This document shows positions 44,613 through 55,330 of a stretch of 64,000 bases of DNA, piece after piece. Source of the stretch: Corallium rubrum (lineage: Eukaryota; Cnidaria; Anthozoa; Scleralcyonacea; Coralliidae); assembly GCA_964035015.1 (NCBI GenBank), contig OZ036003.1, forward strand, positions 4,927,754 to 4,991,753, given 5' to 3'. A model generated the notes under the pieces. That model searched no databases. It saw only the letters and a program-made list of their open reading frames with translations, and was not told the origin of the DNA. The translations under genes and the position numbers were made by a program. Position 1 is the stretch's first letter, and each line of letters starts with the position of its first letter.

Positions 44613-45000
44613 AGCTTGACGCTAATGTCTAGAATGCTCGTTGCTGAGCGGTCGTCAAAATATTTCCCAAGGAGAGTAGGTTAGTTGTATGGTTTGCCTA
44701 ATTCTCTTCTGTGATTGGCTGGCGTGTTAGTATGCCTCCTCACAGAATCCTCGAAGTGCGCCTCATATTCAGAATGGCGGTGACAGGGCAGAGAGTGTGC
44801 TCATTTGGACTCTTTTGAAACTATACCTTATACATTCTTGACTACAATTAAAGACTATTATGCCTTTCAAGAGAGATCACACCCGATATATTCCAAGTGG
44901 TACCCTTCGTAAAATCAAGTGAACCATTGTTTACTCATAGCTGTCGTTTAAAGAATGTCGATGCACTGATGATCGTACACATAGAGTCAAATCGTAACAT
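44613..45000. other. No gene seen
   Basis: No supported frame. GATTGGCTGGCGTG and AGAATGGCGGTGACAGG words near 44710-44790 look promoter-like but nothing follows. Confidence 0.4.
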
Positions 45001-45004
45001 GTCA

Positions 45005-46132
45005 GTGGCTACATGTAAAACCAGGACCCAGGACCCGGACCGGGGACCCGAGGACCCATGTAAAACCAGGACCCACATCAAATTGGACGGGGGGTTAAGA
45101 AAATATTATATTTGGTGGCGGGGGTGTGATATTTTAATGTACTACGTGCAAATGGTTGTAATAAGAAACTTAGCTTATGTCAGTGAATAATCCCAACTAA
45201 TCTGCTGCGTTATTGATCTAAGAGCGGTTTGAGCGGCCATAAATACTCGATTCCGACGAGTTTCTCAATGTTTGATTTCAATCGATCCTATCTCAAATAC
45301 ATCGTGTGGCATATACGGTCCCCCTAAACAAAACACAATAAACTGACCGAATGACACAGCTTGTTTGTGCGGTTTGCAGAATTTACAGAATATACGCGAC
45401 AACAACCAAAGAAGCCCAAAGCAAAAACGTTGCTGTGACGTGGACTTTAAACGCGCACTTTAATAGTATTTGTTAACCCATTGCTGCCGAGACCGGCTTC
45501 AACCGAGTGACCGACCACTAGCTCTCCTCTGCAGACGTCTGGCGTTATCCCGAAACTCTTGGGTCGTATCTTGAAGGCGGGCAACGAAAATTTCTTGGTC
45601 AAAATGAGAAGTTTTATCGCACACACAGCTGTGATATTCCGTCAGTTCATTGTATTTTGTTTAGGGGGACCCGTATATGCCACACGATGTATTTGAGCTA
45701 GGATCGATTGAAAACTCGTTGGAATCGAGAAAACACCTAAACTAAGGATAAAAAACATAGACAGCCGGCCCGCGAATGTGGCTTAACCAGCGTATTTATT
45801 GCCGCAAAAGGCCTAGCTTCGCGCTTCAGCGAACGAGCTTCTCACGCCGGCCAAGTACGCGAGTACAATTTCGGGCTATTTTCTGAACGGATTGCTAATA
45901 ATTATATTATATCCTCTTATTAGAGCAATAACGCAGCAGATTAGTTGGAATTTTACTGACATAAGCTGAGTTTCTTATTACAACAATTTGCACGTAGTAC
46001 AATAAAATATCACCCCCGCCACAAAATATAATATTTTCTTAACCCCCCGTCCAATTTGATGTGGGTCCTGGTTTTACATGGGTCCTCGGGTCCCCGGTCC
46101 GGGTCCTGGGTCCTGGTTTTACATATAGCCAC
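45005..46132. mobile_element. Foldback element, 1,128 bp, 6-bp duplication
   Basis: The ends are GTGGCTACATGTAAAACCAG (45005) and inverted GTGGCTATATGTAAAACCAG (ending 46132). ATGTCA lies on both sides (44999-45004, 46133-46138). Subterminal CCAGGACCCAGGACCCGGAC repeats mark both arms. An inner inverted pair (about 45290-45350 and 45655-45715, GGTCCCCCTAAACAAAA) completes a double-stem layout. No coding capacity. Confidence 0.85.
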
Positions 46133-46138
46133 ATGTCA

Positions 46139-46382
46139 GTTTTCTGGCCTGAAAAACCGCAAAAAGCCAGTCGTCTCCGGATTACTTGAGCTTAGCCGCA
46201 TAATTTTTTTTATTTATACTTTCATTTCCGGGTTGGTACCTATTACAAAAACGACAAGCCTTGTAGGTTACGGGCTTTTTTGGCATTTACGACAACCAAA
46301 TTCAGTCAAACTTAGCGCTTTGTGGCTCTTACTTGCCGTTAATTGTTAAATACTATTAACAACTGATGATCCAGGCGGGTAT
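46139..46382. other. No gene seen
   Basis: A 97-codon plus frame crosses from the foldback arm into this gap and has no motif. Confidence 0.4.
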
Positions 46383-46639
46383 CTTAATCTTAATATAAAT
46401 ATCAATGCCCAGCATAATACACGAAGCAAAGCCATAAGTTTAAAAGTAATTTAATGAATCTAACGTTTTGTTGCTTCTCGCAACATCTTCAGAGAATGAA
46501 TGAGGGAATAAATAATTACAAATATATAAATAGGTTACTAATAATAACTATTACAGATATATGAGAGGTGAGAGGTTGGGAGGTGAGATGTCAGAAGAGA
46601 GAAAGTGGGAAGGAGCTGCTGTTTGCATTAAGCGAGGGT

Positions 46640-47018
46640 TTAATCTTCTGAATGAGTATTTAAGCTTTCCTTAATTAGCAGATCAGTGACCGAAGTGCCA
46701 GAAGATAAAATAGTAAAGTCCTCAAGAGAGATGGTATGGCCGGTTTCACAATGGTGTGAAAGAATACTTGAGGGTGAAGGATTAGTGCGTTTCTTGCCAG
46801 TAATGGCGGAAACACCCATGTAATCAGAAACTCGAGTGTGAAGAAGTCGACTGGTTTGGCCGATATACAACATGCTACAATGTTTGACACTTAAATTGAT
46901 AAACAACTCGAGATTTAAGACCTTTGGGTAACATATCTTTGAAACGAAAAAAGTGTGATAACCGAACGGTTGGGCGAAAAGCAATACGAAGATTGATATG
47001 CGGAAAACTAGATGAAAA
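46640..47018 (-). pseudogene. Penelope-like element: GIY-YIG endonuclease part
   Basis: After the hAT insertion the minus strand reads SSFPHINLRIAFRP, SRVVYQFKC and LYIGQTSRLLHTRVSDYMG, then HCETGHTI and IKESLNTHSED before the stop at 46640. In Penelope elements this region (VVY.F.C..C...Y.G.T.R....R..EH) is the GIY-YIG nuclease that nicks the target. The Y of LYIG, the R of TRV and the E of IKES line up with the usual catalytic positions. One frame change lies between FKC and LYIG (the two stretches are read in different frames). Confidence 0.75.
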
Positions 47019-47753
47019 CAGAGGCGTAGGAAGCGGGGGGGCTGGGGGGGGGGGGGGGGCTCGACCCAAAATTTTGAATGGGGGGGGGGGTCAAAAAAAG
47101 TCAGGACAAGCGGACAAGCGTTGCTAAATTTAATGATTGTATTAGTACGACTATACAGAGGCTAGGAGAGCAGCTACTTACGGTAATCTACCTACGGGGT
47201 TCATCTTTGGTTCGTATTAAAATTACTTTATTTGTACTTCACTTGTTTGTATAGTATACCATATTTTTTAAGTTTGTCAATAAAAAGCAGCTTACCAGTC
47301 ATAAACCACAAATTTGAGAATGTCTGCGATTAATCGGAGTCTTGATAAAATGGCGAGTGACGGCGACAACAAAGTTAATTATACGGAAGCTAAGTTCACG
47401 AAGAATTAGAAGCTATTGTGTAGGTGTTTAAACACAATTATTGAAAGATTATTAAAGCGACTTCATGATGCATGCAATCCCTAAAAAGTGTTCAGTTTTG
47501 TGAAGTGTCGTCTGTCGAGGCTTTAAGGTATGTTGGTTTAATAATTTCTTCGTTTTTATGTTAAAATTTGAACTATGCTTGCTGTAGAATTAGATGAAAA
47601 AGTTTCCTCAAATTGCTGCAAATTGTGTTTCCGAGGTTCTAGATTTCAAAATTTCCTGGGAGAGCACCCCCGAACCCCGCTAAAAATGCGGTCACTGATT
47701 ATCTGCATGTCGACTTCAGCCTCCCCAACTTTGAATCCGTTCCTACGCCTCTG
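47019..47753. mobile_element. hAT-type MITE with G-rich ends, 735 bp, inside the Penelope element
   Basis: The ends CAGAGGCGTAGGAAGCGG (47019) and inverted CAGAGGCGTAGGAACGG (ending 47753) are flanked by a perfect 8-bp duplication GATGAAAA (47011-47018 and 47754-47761). G runs sit near the left end; TCTAGATTTCAAAATTTCC near the right end is shared with the 13173 and 22597 MITEs. It cuts the Penelope protein just after the ...LFS residues of the linker. Confidence 0.93.
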
Positions 47754-48053
47754 GATGAAAATAATTTTAAAATTTGTGTACGGAGTTGGAGACAGTGCTG
47801 TCCAGTGAAAGGAAGAGAAAAGTAAACCAATTTTTTAGGTGCAAGCGAAACTTTGGCAATAGGCGAGGAAATTTTATCTAAGAATAAACGAACAGATTTT
47901 TCAATAAGGTTTTTTGGATAACCATTAAGAATAAATGTTTGTTTAAATTTTTCGATTTCCAAAAGAAAATCTTCATAGGGAGAACAAATGTTAAAATAAC
48001 GTTGTAAAAGAGTAAATAACAATCCTTTCTTATAAATATCCGGAATAAAACTT
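47754..48053 (-). pseudogene. Penelope-like element: RT C-terminal/linker part
   Basis: The minus strand reads SFIPDIYKKGLLFTLLQRYF, then FILNGYPKNLIEKSVRLFL and VYFSLPFTGQHCLQLRTQIL. This is the region between RT and endonuclease in Penelope elements (NGYP, then SLP..G.....L...L). The frame is open from 48053 to the MITE. The preceding residues of this conserved region (about 15) are missing at the LINE junction, so a few dozen bases were lost there. Confidence 0.75.
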
Positions 48054-48067
48054 TCTTATATATTTAT

Positions 48068-48466
48068 ATGAGCATAATGAGCTGGCAACGTGTTCTTATA
48101 GTGTCTGTCATTTGGTCGAGTTTATGGATTTTAGATGACTGTATCGTGCCCAAACCGACGGGAAATCTTTTTCTAAGCAATACTGGAACGTTCTGGTTTA
48201 AGGTAAAACATGATGGAGTCAAGATCTTGGCTTCTGAAGGTATACATATCTCACATATTCTTTACGAGCTTCAGTGGAAGAGTAATGCTACCTCAGAAAT
48301 TTGCATATATTTTGATTGGGTGCCGCTTCAAGTGGCACACGGTGAAAGAAGACCATTGTGTGCGGAACAAACAGGGACTATTCCTCTGGGTGAAATTTGC
48401 ACACATCTCGATTGCAAACCATTTGTTTTGCCACTTGGTGCAGGTATACCATTGAAAAATTCATAA
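48068..48466 (+). CDS. Possible LINE upstream frame (132 codons), unrecognised
   Basis: An open frame with a hydrophobic N-terminus (WQRVLIVSVIWSSLWIL) precedes ORF2 in a different frame and ends two bases before the ORF2 frame opens. It has no zinc-knuckle or RRM motif typical of LINE ORF1. It could be a degenerate ORF1 or the 5' UTR. I do not assign a function. Confidence 0.3.
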   Translation: MSIMSWQRVLIVSVIWSSLWILDDCIVPKPTGNLFLSNTGTFWFKVKHDGVKILASEGIHISHILYELQWKSNATSEICIYFDWVPLQVAHGERRPLCAEQTGTIPLGEICTHLDCKPFVLPLGAGIPLKNS

Positions 48467-48467
48467 T

Positions 48468-50321
48468 GCTGTCATAACAACATCAACGACAAAGCGAAAA
48501 TTTTCTCGAGGCCGCGTCTTATACTATTCTAATTCTGTTACTACGAAGCAATTGCTTTTACTTTCTGGAGATATAGAACCAAATCCAGGCTGGCCAGTGT
48601 CTACTGGTCGTACTGAGCCTGACTATTTACAGGATTTCGCTAAATCGTTGGATGGAGACCTTAGAAACCTGAAGGTTGCCCAAATAAATATCCGAAGCCT
48701 CAGAAATAAAATAGATGAGATCAAACTTTTACTTCATGTCTGTCGATTCGACATTTTGGCAATTACAGAAACATTTCTCGATCAAAAAATCTCTGACAAG
48801 CAACTTGAGATTTATGGCTATAAAATTATAAGAAGAGACAGAGCTTCTGGGTCTGTCGGAGGTGGCTGTTTGGTATATATTAGTAACCAAATCTACTATT
48901 CCCAACTTAAATCTTTTGAAACGCCCAATATTGAAGGAATATGGCTTAAGATCACAGTGAATTCCACAGCGTTTATTTTGGGTTCTATTTACAGACCCCC
49001 TTCAGATTCCGAGTTCTTTGAAAACTTGAATAATATTATTGAGAAAGTCTGGTTAAAATACCGTAATGTGGTGATTGTTGGGGATTTGAATTCTGATTTC
49101 ACCCGTGATGAGAGTGGTGCTATTATGTCGCCTACCGGTAAAAAGCTAGAAAACATATTGCAGCAGTTTAACTATTATGTAATTAATAAACAGTCCACCA
49201 GGGTCACAAATAATACAGCAACATTAATTGATTTGGTGATTACCAGCAAGCCTGACATTGTTCAATATACTAAAACGTTAGAACTGGGGATATCAGATCA
49301 CATGTTGGTTTTTGCGTCATTACTAACTAGAGTCAAACGTCCTCCCCCTAAGATAGTCAAAGCTCGTACATATAAAAGGTTTAACACCAGAGAATTTATA
49401 AAAGACATTGAAAAGGCACCATGGACTGTGTGCTCAGTTTTTGATGACCCGGACGATTGCTACTGGGCCTGGTCTCATCTATTTAATCAAATCTGCGACA
49501 GGCACGCTCCATACAGAGAAGTAAAAATTAGACGCCAGTCTTTACCCTGGATTACACCACAAATAAGGCACAAGATGAACTTACGGTACAAAACGCTCTT
49601 GAAGGCCAAAGAATCCAATAGACAAGATTTGTGGTCAGAATATCGCATGTTGAGGAATAGGGTGACACGGGAGGTCAGACTGGCAAAAAGCAAATATTAC
49701 ACGGAATTGTTTGACGAGGTAAAAGATTGTAAATCTTATTGGAAATTAGTTAAAAGTGCAACTAGTAACCGGTCAGTGCGGCCAATATTGGGCATTAGAA
49801 AGCAGGACGGAAGAATTGAAACATCGCATCAGGGTAAAGCTGAAATTCTCAATGAACATTTCTCCACCATAGGCGAAAGATTGTGGAGTGAATTCCCTAG
49901 TGATATAAGAAATTTAAATCAGGAAGATTGCACTACCAACATTATTAGCATTACGCCGACAGTGATGGACATTGACCTTTCATACGAGAGTATTGAAAAA
50001 GGTGTCAGGAAGCTAAAGCCTAATAAGGCTTCAGGACCGGACAAAGTAGCACCTAAGTTACTTAAACTAGCAGGTGATGCCCTGATTCCTTCGCTATTTT
50101 CTATTTTTTCTGTAAGTGCATCGTGTAATAGTGTCCCTGAAACTTGGAAATCTGCAAATGTTTCCGCACTATACAAGAACGAAGACGAGACGAACAAGCA
50201 GAATTATCGACCAATATCCTTACTTTGCGTTCCAGGCAAACTAATGGAGAGCTCGGTTGCGTCCACTATCACCAACCATGTTCAGGATCATGGTCTAAAT
50301 AGCAGTCATCAATGGGACTAG
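48468..50321 (+). pseudogene. LINE ORF2, part 1: APE endonuclease and start of RT
   Basis: The open frame runs from 48468 (first in-frame ATG-like start unclear; TTG at 48552). It opens with a basic stretch and LLLLSGDIEPNPGWP, a 2A-like word common at the head of CR1/L2-like ORF2. The apurinic-type endonuclease follows: AQINIRSL, ITETFL, GSIYRPPS, VGDLNSDF, LIDLVITSK and SDHMLVF hold the expected N, E, D/N and D-H residues. The RT begins with LKPNKASGPDKVAPKLLKLA and NYRPISLL and stops early at 50321 because of a frame change near 50308, just before the RT palm motifs. It would nick target DNA and prime reverse transcription if intact. Confidence 0.85.
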
Positions 50322-51445
50322 TTAAGATGACGGAGGACTGGAGACGTGCACTGGATCAAAAGCTCGTGGTAGGTGTCGTATTCGTAGACTTTCGCAAGGC
50401 GTTTGACTCTATTTCTCATCAGGTCTTATTGCAGAAGCTTCAAAGTTTAGGGATCGCAGGTGACTTATGGTGTTGGATTAAAGATTACTTAACAAATCGC
50501 TCACAAGTAACAATTATAAATTGCCATCGATCTGAACCAATGCCTGTGAAATTTGGAGTACCTCAAGGGTCAGTGCTTGGTCCTATTTTGTTCTCCCTTT
50601 TTTGCAATGATCTGCCAGATATTGCCAACGATGGTGAAGGAGAAATTGAACTGTACGCGGATGACACTACAGTATATGTAATTGCACAGTCACCTGACAG
50701 GGTTGCTGAGTTACTCAATAAGATCCTGAGCAAATTGTATTATTGGTGCTGTAAAAATTTACTAACACCTCATCCTGGCAAGACAGAATATATGCTGCTG
50801 GGTTGCGGACGATTTGTAGGTCCACTACAAGATATCAAGTTGGGTAGCTGCAGTGTCAAGTTCGTACGATCATCTAGATGTTTAGGGGTGGAAATTGATT
50901 ATGAATTAAAGTGGAGGACCCATGTGTCAGAATTGATTAGATCATATACACAAAAACTGAATCTTCTTAGATCATTATATTTCCTGCCTGTTGCGGCAAG
51001 AGAGGATTTCTACTTTAAAGTTATCCTACCCTCGGTCATATATGGTTTAATTATATGGGGTTCTTGTGCAAAGACACTATTCGATGAACTTGAGCGAATA
51101 CACGTACGGGCAGCAAAAAGCATACACAGCTTAAACTGGTTCACACCTAGCAAAGATGTCCTTCTAAAAGCCAAGTGGAACACCTTAAGCACTATGTACA
51201 ATAAACGCTTACTTAATTTAGCACACACTTGCTATTATGGCAAAGCTCCAGTGTCTATAGTAGATCTGTTCACCAAGAGCAGTCATAAATATGACTTGAG
51301 AAAAAAAATGACATTTGTACTTCCCAAGCCTAAATTAGACTATGTTAAGAAGTCAATTTCTTATCAGGCGGCAGCCTTGTGGAATTCTCTTGACAATGAC
51401 ACAAGAGCACTGAAGAATATAGCCTCAGTTTTAAGAGAACCCTGA
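50312..51445 (+). pseudogene. LINE ORF2, part 2: reverse transcriptase palm and C-terminus
   Basis: It continues in another frame with KMTEDWRRALD, VVFVDFRKAFDSISHQVLL (first catalytic D), GVPQGSVLGPILFSLFCNDL and ELYADDTTVYVI (the YADD catalytic pair), then the CR1-like C-terminal domain ending NIASVLREP. Comparison with the usual spacing between HQWG and VKMTEDW suggests that about ten residues were deleted at the junction, with a frame change. Catalytic residues are otherwise intact. Confidence 0.87.
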
Positions 51446-51489
51446 AGGCATAATGTTTACATTGAACTTTATTTGTTATACTTATTGTA

Positions 51490-51625
51490 AATATATATGT
51501 GTATGTATGTATGTATGTATGTATGTATGTATGTATGTATGTATGTATGTATGTGTGTGTATGTGTGTATGTATGTATGTATGTGTATGTGTATGTGTGC
51601 ATGTATGTATGTATGTATGTATGTA

Positions 51626-51679
<54 letters not shown>

Positions 51680-51735
51680 TGTGTATGTATGTATGTGTAT
51701 GTATATATGTGTATATATGTGTATATTCAGTATAA
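51490..51735 (+). repeat. Compound microsatellite (GTAT)n/(GTGT)n/(TA)n in LINE 3' UTR
   Basis: About 240 bases of GTAT, GTGT and TA runs directly after the ORF2 stop. Open frames full of M, Y, C and V are artefacts. Confidence 0.96.
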
Positions 51736-51879
51736 TTACTGTATCTTAAATTTAAAAATGGGCTTTTGAAATAAGGGCAGGGATTATAATAATTAGATAC
51801 ACGACCACATCAGTTTTCAACTGTAACTTTATCGTGTTTAAATAAATGCTTTTATTATTATTATTATTTATTATTTCGA

Positions 51880-53500
51880 AAAGGAACCACTGAGGCGAGA
51901 AATCATGATATCGAGAAAGGATAACATCTTGTCATTCTCTGTCTCAGCCGTAAAAATTATATTTTGATGTTGTCTATTTAAATAATTAAGAAATGGTTTT
52001 ATGTGTTCAGTAGAATGCAATCATCAACATATCTACGGGTAAAAAACGGGGTTTAAAATCAGCCGGACAATTGTAAAGCCAAGAATTTTCATGAAACGAA
52101 AGAAAAATATTAGCGAAGATGGGTCCAAGCGGGGAACCCATAGCAACACCGTCAATTTGTTGGTAAAGGGAACCGTTGAAAAGGAAGTGACAATTTTTAA
52201 CAGACAATTTTAATAGTTTAAAAAACTGGTCTCGAGTGAAATTTTAAAAATGGGTAGAATTTCTAAAGAGCTTATTAATAATAATTTCAATAGTTTCATC
52301 CAGGGGAATGTTGGTAAAAAGCGATTTAACATCAAAGCTAGCCATGACTAAATTATTAGTATCTACATTTAAATTAAGCAATTCATTAACAAACGAAAAG
52401 GAGTCGCTTACCATATGCAAACCGATAGAAATAGGGCGGCTTAGAAGCGGAACAAGAAATTTGGCAAGAAGATAAGAATGCGTGCCAATGGATGAGAGGA
52501 TGGGCCTAAGGGGAACATTAGCTTTATGAACTTTAGGAAGTCCGTATAGAATTTCAGGACGAGAACCAGAAGGAAATAGTTTCAGATAGTCAGAATCAGA
52601 AATAACTTCATCGTTCTTGAGAGTTCGAAGAAAGTTTTTGACTTGATTCTCGCGTTGGATGGATAATTTAGTCCGGTCTTGGTTGAGTGGTTGAAACTTC
52701 GTAGTATCGGATAAAATGTTCTCCATTTTATAGAATGATAATCAGATCTGTCAAGAACGACGACACCATTTCCCTTATCTGGTTTCATAATGAGAATGGT
52801 GCTATCGTTCCTTAGTTCCTTGATAAGGTTCATTTCATCTTGGGAAAAAATAAAATCAGTCGGGCGCGAGTAACTCTTAAAGCCAGAAAGAGCGATGTTC
52901 TTGAGCTTGGTGCAAAAGAAGTCCGAATCAAAACCCGAAGTAGGAGAGAAAGACTCTCCCTTTACTTTGCGACTGAGATGTTCAAATGGTGACAAAAAGT
53001 CACAAAATTTCAAACGACTTGGCGGGATGGAGAAATTGAGGCCTTTACCTAACACGTTCTTTTCATCGTCAGATAAAAGGCGATGGGAGAAGTTAAAAAC
53101 GACATCGTTCGGGTTGATTGAATCGGAGGCCTTCGATGACGAACAAAGACGGAAGAGTTTCTTGTCCTGAATTCGTTGATGTCTGCTAAGCTTTCTGGAA
53201 GTTTCTTGATCGGAGAGTGTTCTTAGGTGAAGTAAATCAAGGGAGGAGATGAGTGAAGTTAAATTTGAATAGGCGATGGAAGACTGCGATGACAAAGCAC
53301 GAATGCGAGATAGTTTTAGCGAAATCTCTTCTTGCAAAAGTTTCCTCTGGCACTGGCGATACGCTGACGAGTTCTGTAAGCGTCGGTTGGCGAGTTTAAA
53401 CCATAGGAAACGAGGAATGACATTTTGTTTCTTGCAGCTTTTCAGGAAGGATAGGATTCAGAAGATTAAACCCTCGCTTAATGCAAACATCAGCTCCTTC
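51880..53500 (-). pseudogene. Penelope-like element: N-terminal region and reverse transcriptase
   Basis: Minus-strand pieces in shifting frames give a lysine-rich N-terminal region (ALSSQSSIAYSNL and onward), EMNLIKELRNDSTILIMKPD and KGNGVVVLDRSDY, ILYGLPKVHKANVPLRPI, MASFDVKSLFTNIPLDETI (first catalytic D), QIDGVAMGSPLGPIFANIFL, and then, after a one-base shift near 52028, RRYVDD (second catalytic pair) and SFLDIMISRLSGSFSK. GLPKVHK and DGVAMGSPLGP are hallmarks of Penelope RT. At least three frame changes (about 52720, 52230, 52028) disable it. The 5' end overlaps the right terminal repeat. Confidence 0.88.
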
Positions 53501-53816
53501 CCACTTTCTCTCTTCTGACATCTCACCTCCCGACCTCTCACCTCTTATATATCTGTAATAGTTATTATTAGTAACCTATTTATATATTTGTAATTATTTA
53601 TTCCCTCATTCATTCTCTGAAGATGTTGCGAGAAGCAACGAAACGTTAGATTCATTAAATTACTTTTAAACTTATGGCTTTGCTTCGTGTATTATGCTGG
53701 GCATTGATATTTATATTAAGATTAAGTACTATTAAGTTCCCAGATGAGCTTGACATGGCGTAGAATGCTAAGTCACTCCGATTTGTCTTGTTATGATAGT
53801 CGAGGGGTAATTATTA

Positions 53817-54052
53817 AATCACTCCCAACATCTCGTACACCTTTAAGAATTCAAAAATCTAAAAAAATCCACAAAAATCTTACAAAATTCGAAAAAAATC
53901 TCAAAAATCCGCAAAAATGTTAAAAAATCGTAAAAATTCCGAAAAAATCTCAAAAAAAATTCAAAAAATCTCAAAAAAAATTCCAAAAATTTCAAAAATC
54001 CCACAGAATTCTGAAAATCCCAAAAATCTCGTACGCTATTTTGGGAGTGATT
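53817..54052. repeat. A-rich tandem repeat with inverted ends
   Basis: AATCACTCCCAACATCTCGT (53817) and CTCGTACGCTATTTTGGGAG with TGATT (to 54052) are inverted ends. Between them are about 15 diverged copies of a roughly 14-base AAAAATC(T/C)(C/A)AAAAAT motif. Possibly a small element that carries its own microsatellite. Confidence 0.65.
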
Positions 54053-54089
54053 CGCTCCCGGTTAAAGTGAAGTAATACCAGCAAAAATT

Positions 54090-54311
54090 GGCGAATTTCC
54101 GGGTATTGCGTGCGAACTGATTTTACAAAGAAATTGACGGGCTCTTGGCGGGGTCTCCACAAAGTAAGCAATGGCAAGCAGACTTGCTAGCGAGCCAACA
54201 ATAGCAGGACAACAGCGTTAAACATCCAGAAACTGTATCTATACTTTGTTGTACAGTATGTTTACTTTGAGTGGAGCTTGCCAGATTTTTTGAAACACCC
54301 TGAAACTCGCC
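54090..54311. mobile_element. MITE copy 2 of the GGCGAGTTTCAGGGTG family
   Basis: GGCGAATTTCCGGGTATTGC at the left and CCCTGAAACTCGCC at the right. The interior (GAGCCAACAATAGCAGGACA, CATCCAGAAACTGTATCTAT) matches 8589-8830 closely. The left terminus has several changes and the left TA is lost. Confidence 0.83.
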
Positions 54312-54450
54312 TATTGCTGCGTTGCAAGTTGAAAAGCGTTGTTGCAGGCATTACCACCCACCTCAAACATTGTCACGGCAACTAGAACTGGGGTCTACTT
54401 TTTCAACAATTTTTTTCAACTTAGTGCATGTTTATGTGTCAATTGCCTTA

Positions 54451-54638
54451 AGCGTGGTTCTCATGTCGCCGATGGTCACCGATCGTCGGCGATTTGTGAT
54501 TTAGATGTATGTTAAAACGGGAAGTGCAGCAGCATGTTGAGTAATAAAGAACAATGCAGAAAAGCAGTGCTTTTATTCTTTTACTTAACATGCATCTAAA
54601 TCATGGGTCGACGATCGGCGATATATGAGAACCAGGCT
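54451..54638. mobile_element. MITE, 188 bp, TTA duplication (Harbinger-like)
   Basis: AGCGTGGTTCTCATGTCGCC (54451) is inverted at the right end (AGCCTGGTTCTCATATATCG, ending 54638). TTA flanks both sides (54448-54450, 54639-54641). The 3-bp TTA target fits PIF/Harbinger. Confidence 0.82.
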
Positions 54639-55048
54639 TTACAGCTCGTGACTGTCACCAGAGAATCATTATTTTATGTGGATTTGACACCAATCTCATT
54701 TAAAACAACGTATTGAGTTTGAGAGGTGAAAGTTCTTCAGTTTGGTCTAGCAGGCGACCTGAGATTAGGCTGGCGTGAACTGAATATCAGGCTGGAGTCA
54801 TGAAAACGATCTATGGTAAAAACACTACAGCCGAGCCTCGTGTAAACACCCCGTTACAACAAAACCATTGTTGCTGCAACAACGCTTTTCAACTTGCAAG
54901 ATTGAAATCTAGAGTCTCTAAAATGGCATTTCCTGTATTTTGGGAGAAGGTTTTACACAATTCTGAAAGTTTGAAAAGTCATAAAATACTAAAAAAAAAG
55001 AACCGTTGAGTTAAGTTACATGCGTGCGATACAACAATAAACGTCCAT
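54639..55048. other. No gene seen; fragment of G-rich hAT MITE
   Basis: 54900-54990 (AAATCTAGAGTCTCTAAAAT and TTTCCTGTATTTTGGGAGAA) matches the middle of the 13173-13588 MITE. Two GTTGTTGCAGG/TTGCTGCAAC words near 54325 and 54870 invert over it. No coding sequence. Confidence 0.5.
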
Positions 55049-55330
55049 GAGGGGAGCACGGATGGCGTGTGCTGTTAGGGCGCTGCCTCTCACCAATAGT
55101 TAAGCCCGGTTACACGGGGTTAGTACTTGGATGGGTGACCGTCTGGGAACAGCCCCGTTCTCGAGCTTGGACCATGTGAGTAGAGTTTAGTTGGTCTCTC
55201 CTGTGCTCCGAGGGCTTTTCGCTGGGTTCTCCAATTTTCCTCCCTCCGTAAAACCAACACCATCTGGGATAGGAGTGGGGCCCACCCCTGCCTTAGGATA
55301 GCAGCTAATGAAAGAGGGGCCTTCTGGCTT
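55049..55330 (+). mobile_element. 5S rRNA-derived SINE (copy 3, plus)
   Basis: GGGGAGCACGGATGGCGTGT, AGTTAAGCCCGGTTACACGG, GGTTAGTACTTGGATGGGTG and ACCGTCTGGGAACAGCC, then the shared body to CCTCCCTCCGTAAAACC. It is the best match of the three copies to 5S box C. Confidence 0.87.

Larger units (their letters stand above)
48053..51876 (+). mobile_element. CR1/L2-like LINE, about 3.8 kb, inserted in the Penelope element
   Basis: An APE endonuclease plus reverse transcriptase (48468-51445) is followed by a long compound microsatellite and a 3' UTR ending in (TTA)n at 51850-51872. It lies opposite in orientation to the Penelope host. The Penelope frame stops at SGSFSK (about 51880) and restarts at SFIPD (48053), so the boundaries are good to a few bases. 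About 40 bp of host sequence is missing at the site, so this looks like insertion with a small target deletion rather than a duplication. Confidence 0.82.
46383..53726 (-). mobile_element. Penelope-like retroelement, minus strand, with nested insertions
   Basis: The coding order on the minus strand is an N-terminal region and reverse transcriptase (about 53500 to 51880), an RT-to-endonuclease linker (48053 to 47754) and a GIY-YIG endonuclease (47018 to 46640). This is the Penelope order. The element is bounded by inverted terminal repeats of about 260 bp (46383-46643 and 53457-53726), which start CTTAATCTTAATATAAATAT. A LINE (48053-51876) and a hAT MITE (47019-47753) are inserted. Without them the element is about 2.8 kb. 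No clear target duplication. It is dead: frameshifts plus two insertions. Confidence 0.88.

Noticed and set aside
48068-48466. Secreted or membrane protein gene with signal peptide
   Set aside because: It lies exactly between the LINE boundary and ORF2; more likely LINE 5' sequence. Kept only as a low-confidence frame.
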